From positions 1-32,944 of the forward strand of contig CAMUFJ010000020.1 in NCBI GenBank assembly GCA_947088135.1: a DNA stretch of 32,944 nucleotides, in the 5' to 3' direction. Below the pieces are notes generated by a model. The model was given only the letters and a program-made list of their open reading frames with translations. It did no database searches and was not told where the DNA came from. Positions 1-6,588 of the stretch are shown piece after piece (within the stretch, counting starts at the first letter, position 1; every line of letters begins with the position of its first letter). Source of the stretch: an uncultured Clostridia bacterium. Lineage in GTDB: Bacteria > Bacillota > Clostridia > Christensenellales > Borkfalkiaceae. The position numbers and the translations under genes were made by a program.

Positions 1-762
1 CAGCTTCTCGAAGCGGGCGTCCACTTCGGGCATCAGACGAGAAAGTGGAACCCCAAAATGGGCAAGTACATCTTCGCGGCGCGTCACGACATTCACATCA
101 TCAACCTCGAAATGACGGCGAAGCTCATCGAAGAGGCGTACAGTTTTGTCGTGGAATCGGTGAAGCAGGGCAAGTCCGTCCTCTTCGTCGGCACCAAGAA
201 GCAGGCGCAGGACGCGATCAAGGAGGAAGCGGAGCGTTGCGGACAGTACTACATCAACTCCCGTTGGCTCGGCGGTACTCTCACCAATTTCAAGACCATT
301 CGTTCGCGGATCGACTATCTCGAAAAGCTCGAAAAGATGGAGCAGAACGGCGAGTTCGATCTTCTTCCCAAAAAAGAGGTTTTGGGCTTGAAGAAGGAAA
401 TGGCGAAGCTTTCCGAAAATCTCGGCGGAATTAAAGAGATGCACGGCATGCCCGGCGTGCTCTTCGTGGTCGATCCCGGCAACGAGGACATCGCGGTTGC
501 GGAGGCGAGAAAGCTTCATATTCCCATCGTCGCGATTACCGACACCAACTGCGATCCCGACCTGATCGATTACGTGATCCCCGGAAACGACGACGCGATC
601 CGCGCGATCAAGCTTATTTCTTCCGTGATCGCGAACGCAGTCATCGAAGCCAATCAGGGCGAAACTCCCGTGTACGTTCCCGAGAGCGCGGACGCAGAGC
701 CTACCGACATCGAAGAAGTGGTTGCGGCGGCGGAGGAAGCTCCCGCAGAGAGCGCGGAATAA
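1..762 (+). CDS. rpsB: 30S ribosomal protein S2 (5'-truncated by window edge)
   Basis: Ribosomal protein S2 of the small subunit. The reading frame is open from the first base, and the visible protein begins with LLEAGVHFGHQTRKWNPKM, the conserved S2 N-terminus, so only about seven residues plus the start codon lie outside the window. 253 residues are visible. Other S2 hallmarks are the NSRWLGGTLTNF segment and the central FVVDPGNEDIAVAEARKL / IVAITDTNCDPDLIDYVIPGNDDA stretches. The C-terminus is an acidic Ala/Glu-rich tail, common in Firmicutes. tsf follows after 30 bp, the classic rpsB-tsf operon order. Identification is firm; only the start is missing. Confidence 0.98.
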   Translation, partial: QLLEAGVHFGHQTRKWNPKMGKYIFAARHDIHIINLEMTAKLIEEAYSFVVESVKQGKSVLFVGTKKQAQDAIKEEAERCGQYYINSRWLGGTLTNFKTIRSRIDYLEKLEKMEQNGEFDLLPKKEVLGLKKEMAKLSENLGGIKEMHGMPGVLFVVDPGNEDIAVAEARKLHIPIVAITDTNCDPDLIDYVIPGNDDAIRAIKLISSVIANAVIEANQGETPVYVPESADAEPTDIEEVVAAAEEAPAESAE

Positions 763-792
763 TCGGCTCATAGACAAAAGGAGGATATAGAC

Positions 793-1704
793 ATGGCAGA
801 ATTTACGGCAAAAGACGTTATGGCGCTCCGCGAGCAGACGGGCGCAGGTATGATGGATTGCAAGCGCGCCCTTGTGGACGCGGACGGAGATAAAGAGAAG
901 GCGGCGGATTTGCTCCGTGAGCGCGGGATCGCGAAAGCGGCGAAGCGCGCTTCCAAAATCGCGGCGGAGGGAATCGTGTATGCGCTCACCGAAGGCAAGA
1001 CGGGCGTTCTTGTCGAGGTCAACTGCGAATCCGACTTCGTTGCAAAGGGCGAGAAATTCCAAGATTTGGTCGCTGCCGTCGCAAAGCAGATCGCAAAGGT
1101 GAAACCTGCGGACGTTGCGGCGCTCCTTGCAAGCGATATGGGCGGCAAGACGGTGGACACGTTCATTCAGGAGCAGACGGGCATCATCGGCGAGAAGATC
1201 TCCGTGCGTCGTTTCACCGTATATCAGTCGGCAGGTTTTGTGGAAACGTATATTCACATGGGCGGAACGATGGGCGTTATGCTCGATTTCGATTGCCCCG
1301 AGAATGCCGACACCAAGGAGCTTGCGCACAACGTCGCGCTCCACACCGCGTTCTCCAAGCCGCAGTACAAAACGGCGGACGAGGTTTCTCCCGAGTCTCT
1401 CGAAAAAGAAAAGACCATTTTGAAGCAAGAGGTGCTCAACGAGGGTAAGCCCGAAGCGATCGCGGAAAAAATCGTGCTCGGCAAAATCAAGAAGTTCTAC
1501 GAAGAGAACTGCTTGCTCGATCAGAAATTCGTCAAGGACGACAAGGTGACGATTTCCCAGCTCATTGCGGAAACCGCAAAGAAAATCGGCGCTCCCGTCA
1601 ATTTGAAGGCGTTTTGCTTCTACGTGATGGGTCAAGGACTCGAAAAGAAGAGCGAGGATCTGAGCGAAGAGGTTGCCAAGCAAGTCGAAGCAATGAAGAA
1701 ATAA
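793..1704 (+). CDS. tsf: Elongation factor Ts
   Basis: EF-Ts, the guanine-nucleotide exchange factor that recycles EF-Tu-GDP in the cytoplasm; 303 residues, normal for the family. The N-terminal UBA-like domain and signature LREQTGAGMMDCKRAL are at about residues 10-25, followed by the EF-Ts core with VEVNCESDFVAK (about 74-85). The start is ATG 793, preceded by a strong AAAGGAGGA Shine-Dalgarno. It lies 30 bp after rpsB and ends just before a strong intrinsic terminator, so it is the last gene of the rpsB-tsf operon. Nothing unusual. Confidence 0.98.
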   Translation: MAEFTAKDVMALREQTGAGMMDCKRALVDADGDKEKAADLLRERGIAKAAKRASKIAAEGIVYALTEGKTGVLVEVNCESDFVAKGEKFQDLVAAVAKQIAKVKPADVAALLASDMGGKTVDTFIQEQTGIIGEKISVRRFTVYQSAGFVETYIHMGGTMGVMLDFDCPENADTKELAHNVALHTAFSKPQYKTADEVSPESLEKEKTILKQEVLNEGKPEAIAEKIVLGKIKKFYEENCLLDQKFVKDDKVTISQLIAETAKKIGAPVNLKAFCFYVMGQGLEKKSEDLSEEVAKQVEAMKK

Positions 1705-1720
1705 GTTGCAGATAAAAGAT

Positions 1721-1746
1721 AAAAAACGCACTTCGGTGCGTTTTTT
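1721..1746 (+). terminator. Rho-independent terminator of rpsB-tsf
   Basis: An A-run, then CGCAC-TTCG-GTGCG, then six or more T residues. The stem is closed by a UUCG tetraloop and extended by A-U pairs. It lies 17 bp after the tsf stop codon. Confidence 0.93.
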
Positions 1747-1818
1747 CTTTATGCGCTCGGCGTCCGCTTGGCGGAAAGAGTAAATTTTACAACGAACGTA
1801 CAATGTATTGAAAATCGC

Positions 1819-1846
1819 TTGACTTATGAATGGGGGGGGGTATAAT
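1819..1846 (+). promoter_or_regulatory. Sigma-A promoter with G9 tract in its spacer
   Basis: A -35 TTGACT (1819-1824) and a perfect -10 TATAAT (1841-1846) are separated by 16 bp. Nine consecutive G residues (1832-1840) fill the spacer directly against the -10 box. The promoter drives the acetyltransferase gene at 1893. A one-base change of the G tract would change the spacer between 16 and the optimal 17 bp, so this could be a phase-variable promoter (inference). Confidence 0.8.
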
Positions 1847-1892
1847 AGCTGTATAGAATTTAAATATTTCGGCTTTAAAAAACGGAGGAGAA

Positions 1893-2447
1893 ATGAATCA
1901 TACGGGAAGCAAAGTTCTTCAAACGGAGCGGTTGGTTCTGCGCCCGTTCCGCTTAGGCGATGCAGAGGCAATGTTTTCTAATTGGGCGCATGACGGGGAG
2001 GTGACGAAATATCTCACTTGGACGCCGCATAAAAGCGTGGAAAAAACGCAGGGTCTGCTCAGAATTTGGGAGGAAGAGGCGAAAAACCCCGAATGCTATC
2101 ATTGGGCGATTGTGCTTGACGGAGAGGTCGTGGGGGACGTCGCTCTCGTATCGAACAAAGAGGAGTGCGGCACGGTCGGCTACTGCCTTTCCCGCAAATG
2201 CTGGGGGAAGGGCGTTATGACGGAGACGTTTCGCGCGGTGTTGAAATATCTGTTCGAGGAAGTCGGATTTCATCGAATCGAAGCCGTGCATTCCGTCGAA
2301 AATCCTGCCTCGGGGCGGGTCATGGAAAAGTGCGGTTTGCGCTATGAGGGAACTCGGCGCAAAGCGATGCGGTTGCTTTCCACGGGCGAATGGACGGACA
2401 TTGTTTGCCGCGCAATTTTGGAAGAGGATTATTTTTCCAAAGCGTAG
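1893..2447 (+). CDS. GNAT family N-acetyltransferase (RimJ/RimL type)
   Basis: A 184-residue acetyltransferase of the RimJ/RimL-like GNAT branch, which moves acetyl from acetyl-CoA to an amine; the substrate cannot be told from sequence. Family features seen: N-terminal LQTERLVLRPFRLGDAEAMF, central VGDVALVSNKEECGTVGYCL, the acetyl-CoA pyrophosphate-binding area around CWGKGVMTE, and C-terminal FHRIEAVHSVENPASGRVMEKCG, typical of the RimJ/RimL group. The start is ATG 1893 with GGAGGAG just upstream. It has its own promoter with a poly-G spacer and no partner gene. The family call is firm; ribosomal protein, antibiotic or other targets are all possible. Confidence 0.92.
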   Translation: MNHTGSKVLQTERLVLRPFRLGDAEAMFSNWAHDGEVTKYLTWTPHKSVEKTQGLLRIWEEEAKNPECYHWAIVLDGEVVGDVALVSNKEECGTVGYCLSRKCWGKGVMTETFRAVLKYLFEEVGFHRIEAVHSVENPASGRVMEKCGLRYEGTRRKAMRLLSTGEWTDIVCRAILEEDYFSKA

Positions 2448-2493
2448 TTGTCGCGCGACCGAACAATCGCCGAAACGAAAATCCGCCGAACTT

Positions 2494-2522
2494 TTGCCAT
2501 CAAAATCACTTTATGTTATAAT
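2494..2522 (+). promoter_or_regulatory. Sigma-A promoter of the nucleoside phosphorylase gene
   Basis: TTGCCA (2494-2499), 17-bp spacer, TATAAT (2517-2522). It lies inside an in-frame upstream extension from TTG 2448, which argues for the ATG at 2550 as the true start of the next gene. Confidence 0.8.
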
Positions 2523-2549
2523 CATTTCATCTGCTTACGGAGAATCGGT

Positions 2550-3317
2550 ATGGAAAAAGAACGGTTTCCCCTATTGGAATTCGACGGTTTCAAAACGGAA
2601 AAAGTGCGCCCCGAGTATTTCGAGAGCACGCCTAAAAACCTGCCCGAGCGGTGCGTCATCGCGTTTTCCAAATCGAGCGTTTCGGCGGTCGCGGAACGGT
2701 ATCGCGCGGCGAAGATTTCCGAACTGAGCAGTTGTACGGTCAACCTCCCCATTTATGAGATCGTGCGCGACGGAATCAAAATCGCGTTAGTGCCCGGTTT
2801 TTTGGGCTCTGCGGGTGCGGCGGGACAAATCGAAGAGCTTGCGGCGGGCGGTGCAAAAAAGATCGTCGCCTGCGGTTCGGCGGGCACGCTCACGCCCAAG
2901 CCTCTCGGCGCGATCGTCGTTCCCACCTCCGCCGTGCGGGACGAGGGCGCAAGCTTTCACTACGCGCCTCCCTCTTATGAAATCGAGGCGGATCGGGAGG
3001 TTGCCGAAAAAATCGCGCAATCCCTGCAAAGGCAGGGGCTTCCGCACGTCATGGGAAAGACCTGGACGACGGACGCCATATACCGCGAAACGCAGGATAA
3101 AGTCGATTTGCGCCGCGCGCAGGGTTGTCTTACCGTGGAAATGGAGTGCTCCGCAATGATCGCGGTTGCGCGCTTCCGCGGGGTGGAATTCGGACAGATT
3201 TTGTATTGCGGCGACGATTTGAGCGGCGACGGCTACGATACCCGCAATTTCACGCAAGCGTTGGAGGTTCGCCGTAATCTCATCGACTACGCTTTGGAAT
3301 GCGTGAAAACATTATAA
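2550..3317 (+). CDS. Nucleoside phosphorylase (PNP/UDP phosphorylase superfamily)
   Basis: A 255-residue protein of the PNP/uridine-phosphorylase superfamily, which cleaves nucleosides with phosphate to a base and (deoxy)ribose-1-phosphate (purine/pyrimidine salvage, cytosol). Seen: GFLGSAGAAGQIEEL and the phosphate/ribose-binding core KIVACGSAGTL, the strand GAIVVPTSAVRDEG, WTTDAIYRE, and the nucleoside-binding TVEMECSAMIAVA (Glu-Met-Glu), followed by YCGDDLSG with the general-acid region. ATG 2550 was chosen because a good promoter ends at 2522 and an ACGGAGAA ribosome site precedes it; the frame is open further upstream to TTG 2448 but would start before the promoter. The uridine-phosphorylase-like subtype is likely; base specificity is uncertain. 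Confidence 0.88.
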   Translation: MEKERFPLLEFDGFKTEKVRPEYFESTPKNLPERCVIAFSKSSVSAVAERYRAAKISELSSCTVNLPIYEIVRDGIKIALVPGFLGSAGAAGQIEELAAGGAKKIVACGSAGTLTPKPLGAIVVPTSAVRDEGASFHYAPPSYEIEADREVAEKIAQSLQRQGLPHVMGKTWTTDAIYRETQDKVDLRRAQGCLTVEMECSAMIAVARFRGVEFGQILYCGDDLSGDGYDTRNFTQALEVRRNLIDYALECVKTL

Positions 3318-3548
3318 AATCTTTCGTAAACTTTTCGCAAGCGAAAAGTTTGCGAGCTTGTAACCGTTTTGGTATCTTCAAGTCGCAGGAGCGTTAAGCT
3401 CCGTCTATCAAAAGGCACTAAGCCTCGCGTTTGCGGCAAATGGAGTCCGCTTAGGCAAAAGCGCGGTTTTACCGCGCGCGCTTCTATTCCGTCATTCTGA
3501 GGGAGCCAAAGGCGACCGCGAGAATCCCATTAAACGAAGTCCGATAAT
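3318..3548. repeat. Gene-free hairpin-rich intergenic region with dispersed-repeat-like motif
   Basis: I see no credible gene here. It contains three separate inverted repeats: a perfect 24-bp palindrome (3328-3351, arms AAACTTTTCGC / GCGAAAAGTTT), GGAGC-GTTAA-GCTCC (3388-3402), and GCGCGG-TTTTA-CCGCGC (3461-3477). Further on (3489-3500) is CCGTCATTCTGA, which continues into a GAGGGAGC...GAGAATC context. The same 12-mer occurs inverted at 8469-8480 inside an ABC transporter gene. Similar short intergenic repeats starting GTCATTCTGAG are known from many bacterial genomes; assignment to that class is inference. The first palindrome may also attenuate or end the phosphorylase transcript, but it has no U-tract. 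Confidence 0.55.
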
Positions 3549-3579
3549 AAAAAAAGCACCGCTTGCATTGCAAGCGGTG
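3549..3579 (-). terminator. Rho-independent terminator of the XRE regulator gene
   Basis: CACCGCTTGC-ATT-GCAAGCGGTG (3557-3579) with an A-run on the plus-strand left side, which gives a U-tract on the minus-strand transcript. It lies immediately after the stop codon of the minus-strand regulator. Confidence 0.9.
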
Positions 3580-3583
3580 TTGT

Positions 3584-3799
3584 TTACTTTTTATCCTTTA
3601 TATCTCTTCCGATAAGCTCGTCGAGCGATATGCCGTAATAATCGGCAAGCTGTACGCAAAAGTCAATGTTCGGTAACACCTTTCCGCATTCCCAGCGGCT
3701 CAAATTCGCATTGCTGATTCCTGTATCTTCCTCAACTTGCTTTAACGTTTTATTCCGAACGATCCGCTGATATTTGAGTTCTTCGCCATAGTTAATCAT
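3584..3799 (-). CDS. XRE-family HTH transcriptional regulator
   Basis: A 71-residue stand-alone Cro/CI-type DNA-binding protein. The helix-turn-helix spans roughly residues 18-40 (TLKQVEEDTGISNANLSRWECG), followed by LPNIDFCVQLADYYGISLDELIG, the usual XRE helix 4-5 ending. It has no effector domain. ATG 3799 was chosen because GGTGATAAG lies just upstream; an in-frame TTG at 3814 is possible but poorly placed. It is transcribed divergently from the Cys-rich gene at 3904. A 14/15-match inverted repeat lies between them over the forward promoter, so it probably represses that promoter and perhaps its own (inference). Confidence 0.9.
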   Translation of the reverse strand: MINYGEELKYQRIVRNKTLKQVEEDTGISNANLSRWECGKVLPNIDFCVQLADYYGISLDELIGRDIKDKK

Positions 3800-3821
3800 C
3801 TTATCACCTGTCAATATTTTG

Positions 3822-3863
3822 CTACAAATATGCAGATTTTGCTTGACTTCTGCAAATTTGTAG
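3822..3863. promoter_or_regulatory. Inverted-repeat operator candidate for the XRE regulator
   Basis: Left arm CTACAAATATGCAGA (3822-3836) and right arm TCTGCAAATTTGTAG (3849-3863) match as an inverted repeat at 14 of 15 positions, separated by 12 bp. The right arm fills most of the spacer of the forward sigma-A promoter (3843-3871), and the left arm lies where the divergent regulator promoter is expected. Dimeric XRE binding to this site is inference. Confidence 0.72.
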
Positions 3864-3871
3864 ATTATAAT
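3843..3871 (+). promoter_or_regulatory. Sigma-A promoter of the Cys-rich small protein
   Basis: TTGACT (3843-3848), 17-bp spacer, TATAAT (3866-3871). The spacer is overlapped by the right arm of the inverted repeat, consistent with steric repression. AAGGGAG precedes ATG 3904. Confidence 0.88.
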
Positions 3872-3903
3872 TAAAAAGAAAGAACTTCATAAGGGAGCAA
3901 AAA

Positions 3904-4212
3904 ATGTCGGACGCAAAATGTTTTCGCTGTGAATATTTCAAAGCATACTATACGAAGGGAAGGACGAATTTCAGCAAATTAGAGATAGGGTTATGCACCA
4001 AAAAGAACGAAACAATAGAAAAGCATTGCGAGTGCGAAAAGTTTCGTGTAAAATACTGCGGACGGTTCAACCGAAAACAGCTCGCGCTCGACGCGCTGAC
4101 GGAAAACATCAATTTGTTTGCGGAAATCAAACAAATATTAGAGGAGGATGACGAAGAATCGCTCGAAGAGCTTTTATTCGAATACAATAGGCGGAAGAAA
4201 AAGGGGATGTGA
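3904..4212 (+). CDS. Small Cys-rich protein of unknown function
   Basis: A 102-residue protein I do not recognise. The first half carries six cysteines: CFRCEYF (Cys6, Cys9), GLCTKK (Cys31), HCECEKF (Cys42, Cys44) and YCGRF (Cys52), with His41 beside them, a spacing compatible with a small metal-binding module (zinc or Fe-S; inference). The second half (about residues 58-102) is a charged, probably helical region ending in an acidic stretch and a basic RRKKKGM tail. No signal peptide or membrane segment. It has a clear promoter and ribosome site, and the divergent XRE gene with its operator suggests a tightly regulated two-gene module, as seen in mobile-element or stress modules, though no mobile-element genes are nearby. 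Confidence 0.75.
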   Translation: MSDAKCFRCEYFKAYYTKGRTNFSKLEIGLCTKKNETIEKHCECEKFRVKYCGRFNRKQLALDALTENINLFAEIKQILEEDDEESLEELLFEYNRRKKKGM

Positions 4213-4217
4213 CGCTT

Positions 4218-4252
4218 AAAAAAACAGCCGCTCGGGAATTCCCGAGCGGCTG
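4218..4252 (-). terminator. Rho-independent terminator of fba
   Basis: A perfect 28-bp palindrome (4225-4252, arm CAGCCGCTCGGGAA) with seven A residues on its left side, which form the U-tract of the minus-strand transcript. It may also stop the convergent plus-strand gene that ends at 4212. Confidence 0.92.
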
Positions 4253-4272
4253 TAACCGTTCATAATAAAAGT

Positions 4273-5208
4273 TTACGCTTTGTTCGCGGAGCCGAGCACG
4301 TTGATGATCTTGTGTTTTACCATCTCTTTCATATTCGCGCGCGCGTCGGTGAGGTACTGACGGGGGTCGAAATGAGAGGGACTCTCGGCGAAATGCTTTC
4401 TGATCGCCGCGGTGAAAGCAACGCGCAGGTCGGAGTCGATATTGATCTTGCAGACCGCGCGCTCAGCCGCTTTTTTCAACTCGCTTTCGGGAATACCGAT
4501 CGCGTTGGGCATAGATCCGCCGAACTGATTGACGATCGCAACCTGTTCCTGCGGAACGGAGGACGCGCCGTGGAGCACGATGGGGAAGCCGGGAAGGCGC
4601 TTGCCGATCTCTTCCAAAATATCGATGCGAAGCTTGGGATCCTGACCGGGCTTGAATTTGAACGCGCCGTGGCTCGTGCCGATCGCGATCGCAAGGGAGT
4701 CGATGCCCGTGCGGGAAGTGAATTCCTCCACTTCGTCGGGAGAGGTGAACATCGCGTCGTGCGCTTCCACCTTAACGTCGTCCTCTACGCCTGCGAGCTT
4801 GCCGAGCTCCGCCTCTACGACGACGCCCTTATCGTGCGCGTATTCCACCACCTTTTTGGTGAGGGCGATGTTCTCTTCCCAAGGCTTGGAAGAAGCGTCG
4901 ATCATGACCGACGTAAATCCGCCGTCGATGGACGCTTTGCAGATCTCGAAATCCGCGCCGTGGTCAAGGTGCATCGCGATGGGAATATCCGTCGTTTCCA
5001 CCGCCGCCTGTACGAGGTGGCGGAGATATACGGGGTTCGCGTACTTGCGCGCGCCTGCGGATACCTGTAAAATGACAGGGGAACGGCATTCGTTTGCCGC
5101 CTCCACGATTGCTTGGATCATTTCCATGTTGTTCACGTTGAACGCACCGATCGCGTAACCGCCGTCGTATGCTTTACGGAACATTTCCTTCGTCGTTACT
5201 AAGGGCAT
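4273..5208 (-). CDS. fba: Class II fructose-1,6-bisphosphate aldolase
   Basis: Zinc-dependent class II aldolase, which splits fructose-1,6-bisphosphate into DHAP and glyceraldehyde-3-phosphate in glycolysis and runs in reverse in gluconeogenesis. It has 311 residues, standard for the Firmicutes FbaA-type enzyme. Seen: FNVNN (23-27), the zinc/catalytic HLDHG (His80, Asp82, His83), VEAELG (131-136), GTSHGAF (zinc ligand His180) and VLHGASSVP (His213), then the substrate phosphate-binding KINIDSDLR. ATG 5208 was chosen because GGAGGA lies seven bases upstream and MPLVTTKEMF is a normal N-terminus; a 29-residue upstream extension is open but lacks support. It is divergent from gap, which makes the next pathway step. 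Confidence 0.97.
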   Translation of the reverse strand: MPLVTTKEMFRKAYDGGYAIGAFNVNNMEMIQAIVEAANECRSPVILQVSAGARKYANPVYLRHLVQAAVETTDIPIAMHLDHGADFEICKASIDGGFTSVMIDASSKPWEENIALTKKVVEYAHDKGVVVEAELGKLAGVEDDVKVEAHDAMFTSPDEVEEFTSRTGIDSLAIAIGTSHGAFKFKPGQDPKLRIDILEEIGKRLPGFPIVLHGASSVPQEQVAIVNQFGGSMPNAIGIPESELKKAAERAVCKINIDSDLRVAFTAAIRKHFAESPSHFDPRQYLTDARANMKEMVKHKIINVLGSANKA

Positions 5209-5233
5209 AAAATCCTCCGAATGGTTTTTTTTC

Positions 5234-5262
5234 ATTATAATTCTTTTCCGGGAAAAATGCAA
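5234..5262 (-). promoter_or_regulatory. Sigma-A promoter of fba
   Basis: On the minus strand TTGCAT (5262-5257), 17-bp spacer, TATAAT (5239-5234), about 25 bp upstream of the fba start codon. Confidence 0.85.
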
Positions 5263-5341
5263 GAGTTTCGGAAACATATCCCGAAAAAAACGCAAAAATT
5301 ACCTTGCAAAAGCGCGTTTGGAGGAATTGTCCGAAAAAACG

Positions 5342-5370
5342 TTGACGAACGCGGAAAAGAGTGGTATAAT
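5342..5370 (+). promoter_or_regulatory. Sigma-A promoter of gap
   Basis: TTGACG (5342-5347), 17-bp spacer, TATAAT (5365-5370). A leader of roughly 48 nt precedes the gap start, with GGAGG at 5408-5412. Confidence 0.9.
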
Positions 5371-5424
5371 ATTATCCGTGATGCGCAGACGGCGCAAAAT
5401 CATCATCGGAGGATTGTAGTTATT

Positions 5425-6441
5425 ATGGCAAAAGTAGCAATTAACGGTTTCGGACGCATCGGGCGTCTGGCATTCAGACAGATGTTCGGCGCAAAGGGTT
5501 ACGACATCGTTGCGATCAACGACCTCACCAGCCCCAGCATGCTCGCGCATCTTCTCAAATACGATTCCGCACAGGGCAGATACGAGCACGCGGATACCGT
5601 TTCGGCGAATGACGAAGAGGGTACCATTACCGTCAACGGAAAGACCATCAAAATTTATAAGGAAAAAGACGCGGTCAACCTTCCTTGGAAGGATTTGGGC
5701 GTAGACGTTGTGTTGGAATGCACGGGCTTCTACTGCTCCAAGGCGAAATCGCAGGCACATATCGACGCAGGCGCGAAAAAAGTCATCATTTCCGCTCCCG
5801 CGGGCAACGACCTTCCCACCGTCGTATTCGGCGTTAACGAGGGTTCTTTGAAGAGCACGGACACCGTTATTTCCGCGGCTTCCTGCACCACCAACTGCCT
5901 TGCTCCCATGGCGAACACGCTCAACAAGTTCGCTAAAATCAAGAAGGGCTATATGACCACCATTCACGCTTACACGGGCGATCAAATGGTGCTCGACGGA
6001 CCTCACCGCAAGGGCGATTTGCGCCGTGCGCGTGCGGCTGCCGTGAACATCGTTCCCAACTCCACGGGTGCGGCAAAGGCGATCGGGCTTGTTATTCCCG
6101 AACTCAACGGCGTGCTCGACGGTTGCGCTCAGCGCGTTCCCGTTCCCACCGGTTCGCTTACCCAGCTCATCGCGATCTGCGAGGGCGAAGTGACTGCGGA
6201 CGCAGTGAACAAGGCGATGAAAGGCGCGGCTTCCGCTTCCTTCGGTTACACGGAAGAGGAGCTTGTTTCCTCCGACATCGTCGGCATCACCTACGGCTCT
6301 TTGTTCGACGCGACGCAGACCAAGTGCATGCCCATGGGCGACGGCACCACGCTCGTTAAAGTCGTTTCTTGGTACGACAACGAGAACTCCTACACCAGCC
6401 AGATGGTGAGAACGATCAAATACTTCGCCGAACTCAAATAA
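5425..6441 (+). CDS. gap: Type I glyceraldehyde-3-phosphate dehydrogenase
   Basis: Phosphorylating GAPDH of glycolysis, converting glyceraldehyde-3-phosphate, phosphate and NAD+ to 1,3-bisphosphoglycerate and NADH in the cytosol. It has 338 residues, typical. Seen: the NAD-binding Rossmann start VAINGFGRIGRLAFR (4-18), Asp33 in AINDLT suggesting NAD preference, the catalytic SAASCTTNCLAPM with Cys154, and His181 in TTIHAYTGDQ, then the C-terminal VSWYDNENSYTSQMV. ATG 5425 fits the family N-terminus and the GGAGG 12 bases upstream; the frame is open further upstream but passes through the promoter. It is divergent from fba over about 215 bp of shared control region. Confidence 0.98.
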   Translation: MAKVAINGFGRIGRLAFRQMFGAKGYDIVAINDLTSPSMLAHLLKYDSAQGRYEHADTVSANDEEGTITVNGKTIKIYKEKDAVNLPWKDLGVDVVLECTGFYCSKAKSQAHIDAGAKKVIISAPAGNDLPTVVFGVNEGSLKSTDTVISAASCTTNCLAPMANTLNKFAKIKKGYMTTIHAYTGDQMVLDGPHRKGDLRRARAAAVNIVPNSTGAAKAIGLVIPELNGVLDGCAQRVPVPTGSLTQLIAICEGEVTADAVNKAMKGAASASFGYTEEELVSSDIVGITYGSLFDATQTKCMPMGDGTTLVKVVSWYDNENSYTSQMVRTIKYFAELK

Positions 6442-6459
6442 GCGAAAAAAATACGATAC

Positions 6460-6492
6460 AAAGGCGGGAACCGAGCTTCGGTTTCCGCCTTT
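6460..6492 (+). terminator. Rho-independent terminator of gap
   Basis: Stem AAAGGCGGGAACCGA / TCGGTTTCCGCCTTT around a short loop, followed by an AT-rich run; 18 bp after the gap stop codon. Confidence 0.88.
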
Positions 6493-6530
6493 ATTACTAA
6501 TTAAAAATTACAATTTTTTTAAAAAACATA

Positions 6531-6559
6531 TTGCAAAATAGTGAAAAGTGTGATATAAT
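6531..6559 (+). promoter_or_regulatory. Sigma-A promoter with extended -10, upstream of the GLUG protein
   Basis: TTGCAA (6531-6536), 17-bp spacer ending in TGA, TATAAT (6554-6559); TGATATAAT fits an extended -10. It lies about 30 bp upstream of the start codon at 6589 and likely drives the GLUG protein-ABC-ABC run. Confidence 0.85.
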
Positions 6560-6578
6560 TTTAGTACAATCAAACAAA

Positions 6579-6586
6579 GGGGGGGG
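6579..6586 (+). promoter_or_regulatory. Homopolymeric G8 Shine-Dalgarno
   Basis: Eight consecutive G residues occupy the exact place of the ribosome-binding site, ending two bases before the ATG at 6589. The tract is the only plausible Shine-Dalgarno for this gene, so slippage would change pairing and spacing. Confidence 0.7.
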
Positions 6587-6588
6587 TT

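Noticed and set aside
2448..2549. N-terminal extension of the nucleoside phosphorylase from TTG 2448
   Set aside because: A good promoter (2494-2522) lies inside it and the ATG at 2550 has a ribosome site; the extension would not be transcribed from that promoter.
4225..4252. 28-bp perfect palindrome as an operator or mobile-element end
   Set aside because: The adjacent A-run and its position directly after fba make it a standard intrinsic terminator; no matching second copy was seen.
4312..5158. Long plus-strand open frames opposite fba
   Set aside because: They are antisense to a clearly conserved aldolase, lack ribosome sites and show no recognisable protein features.
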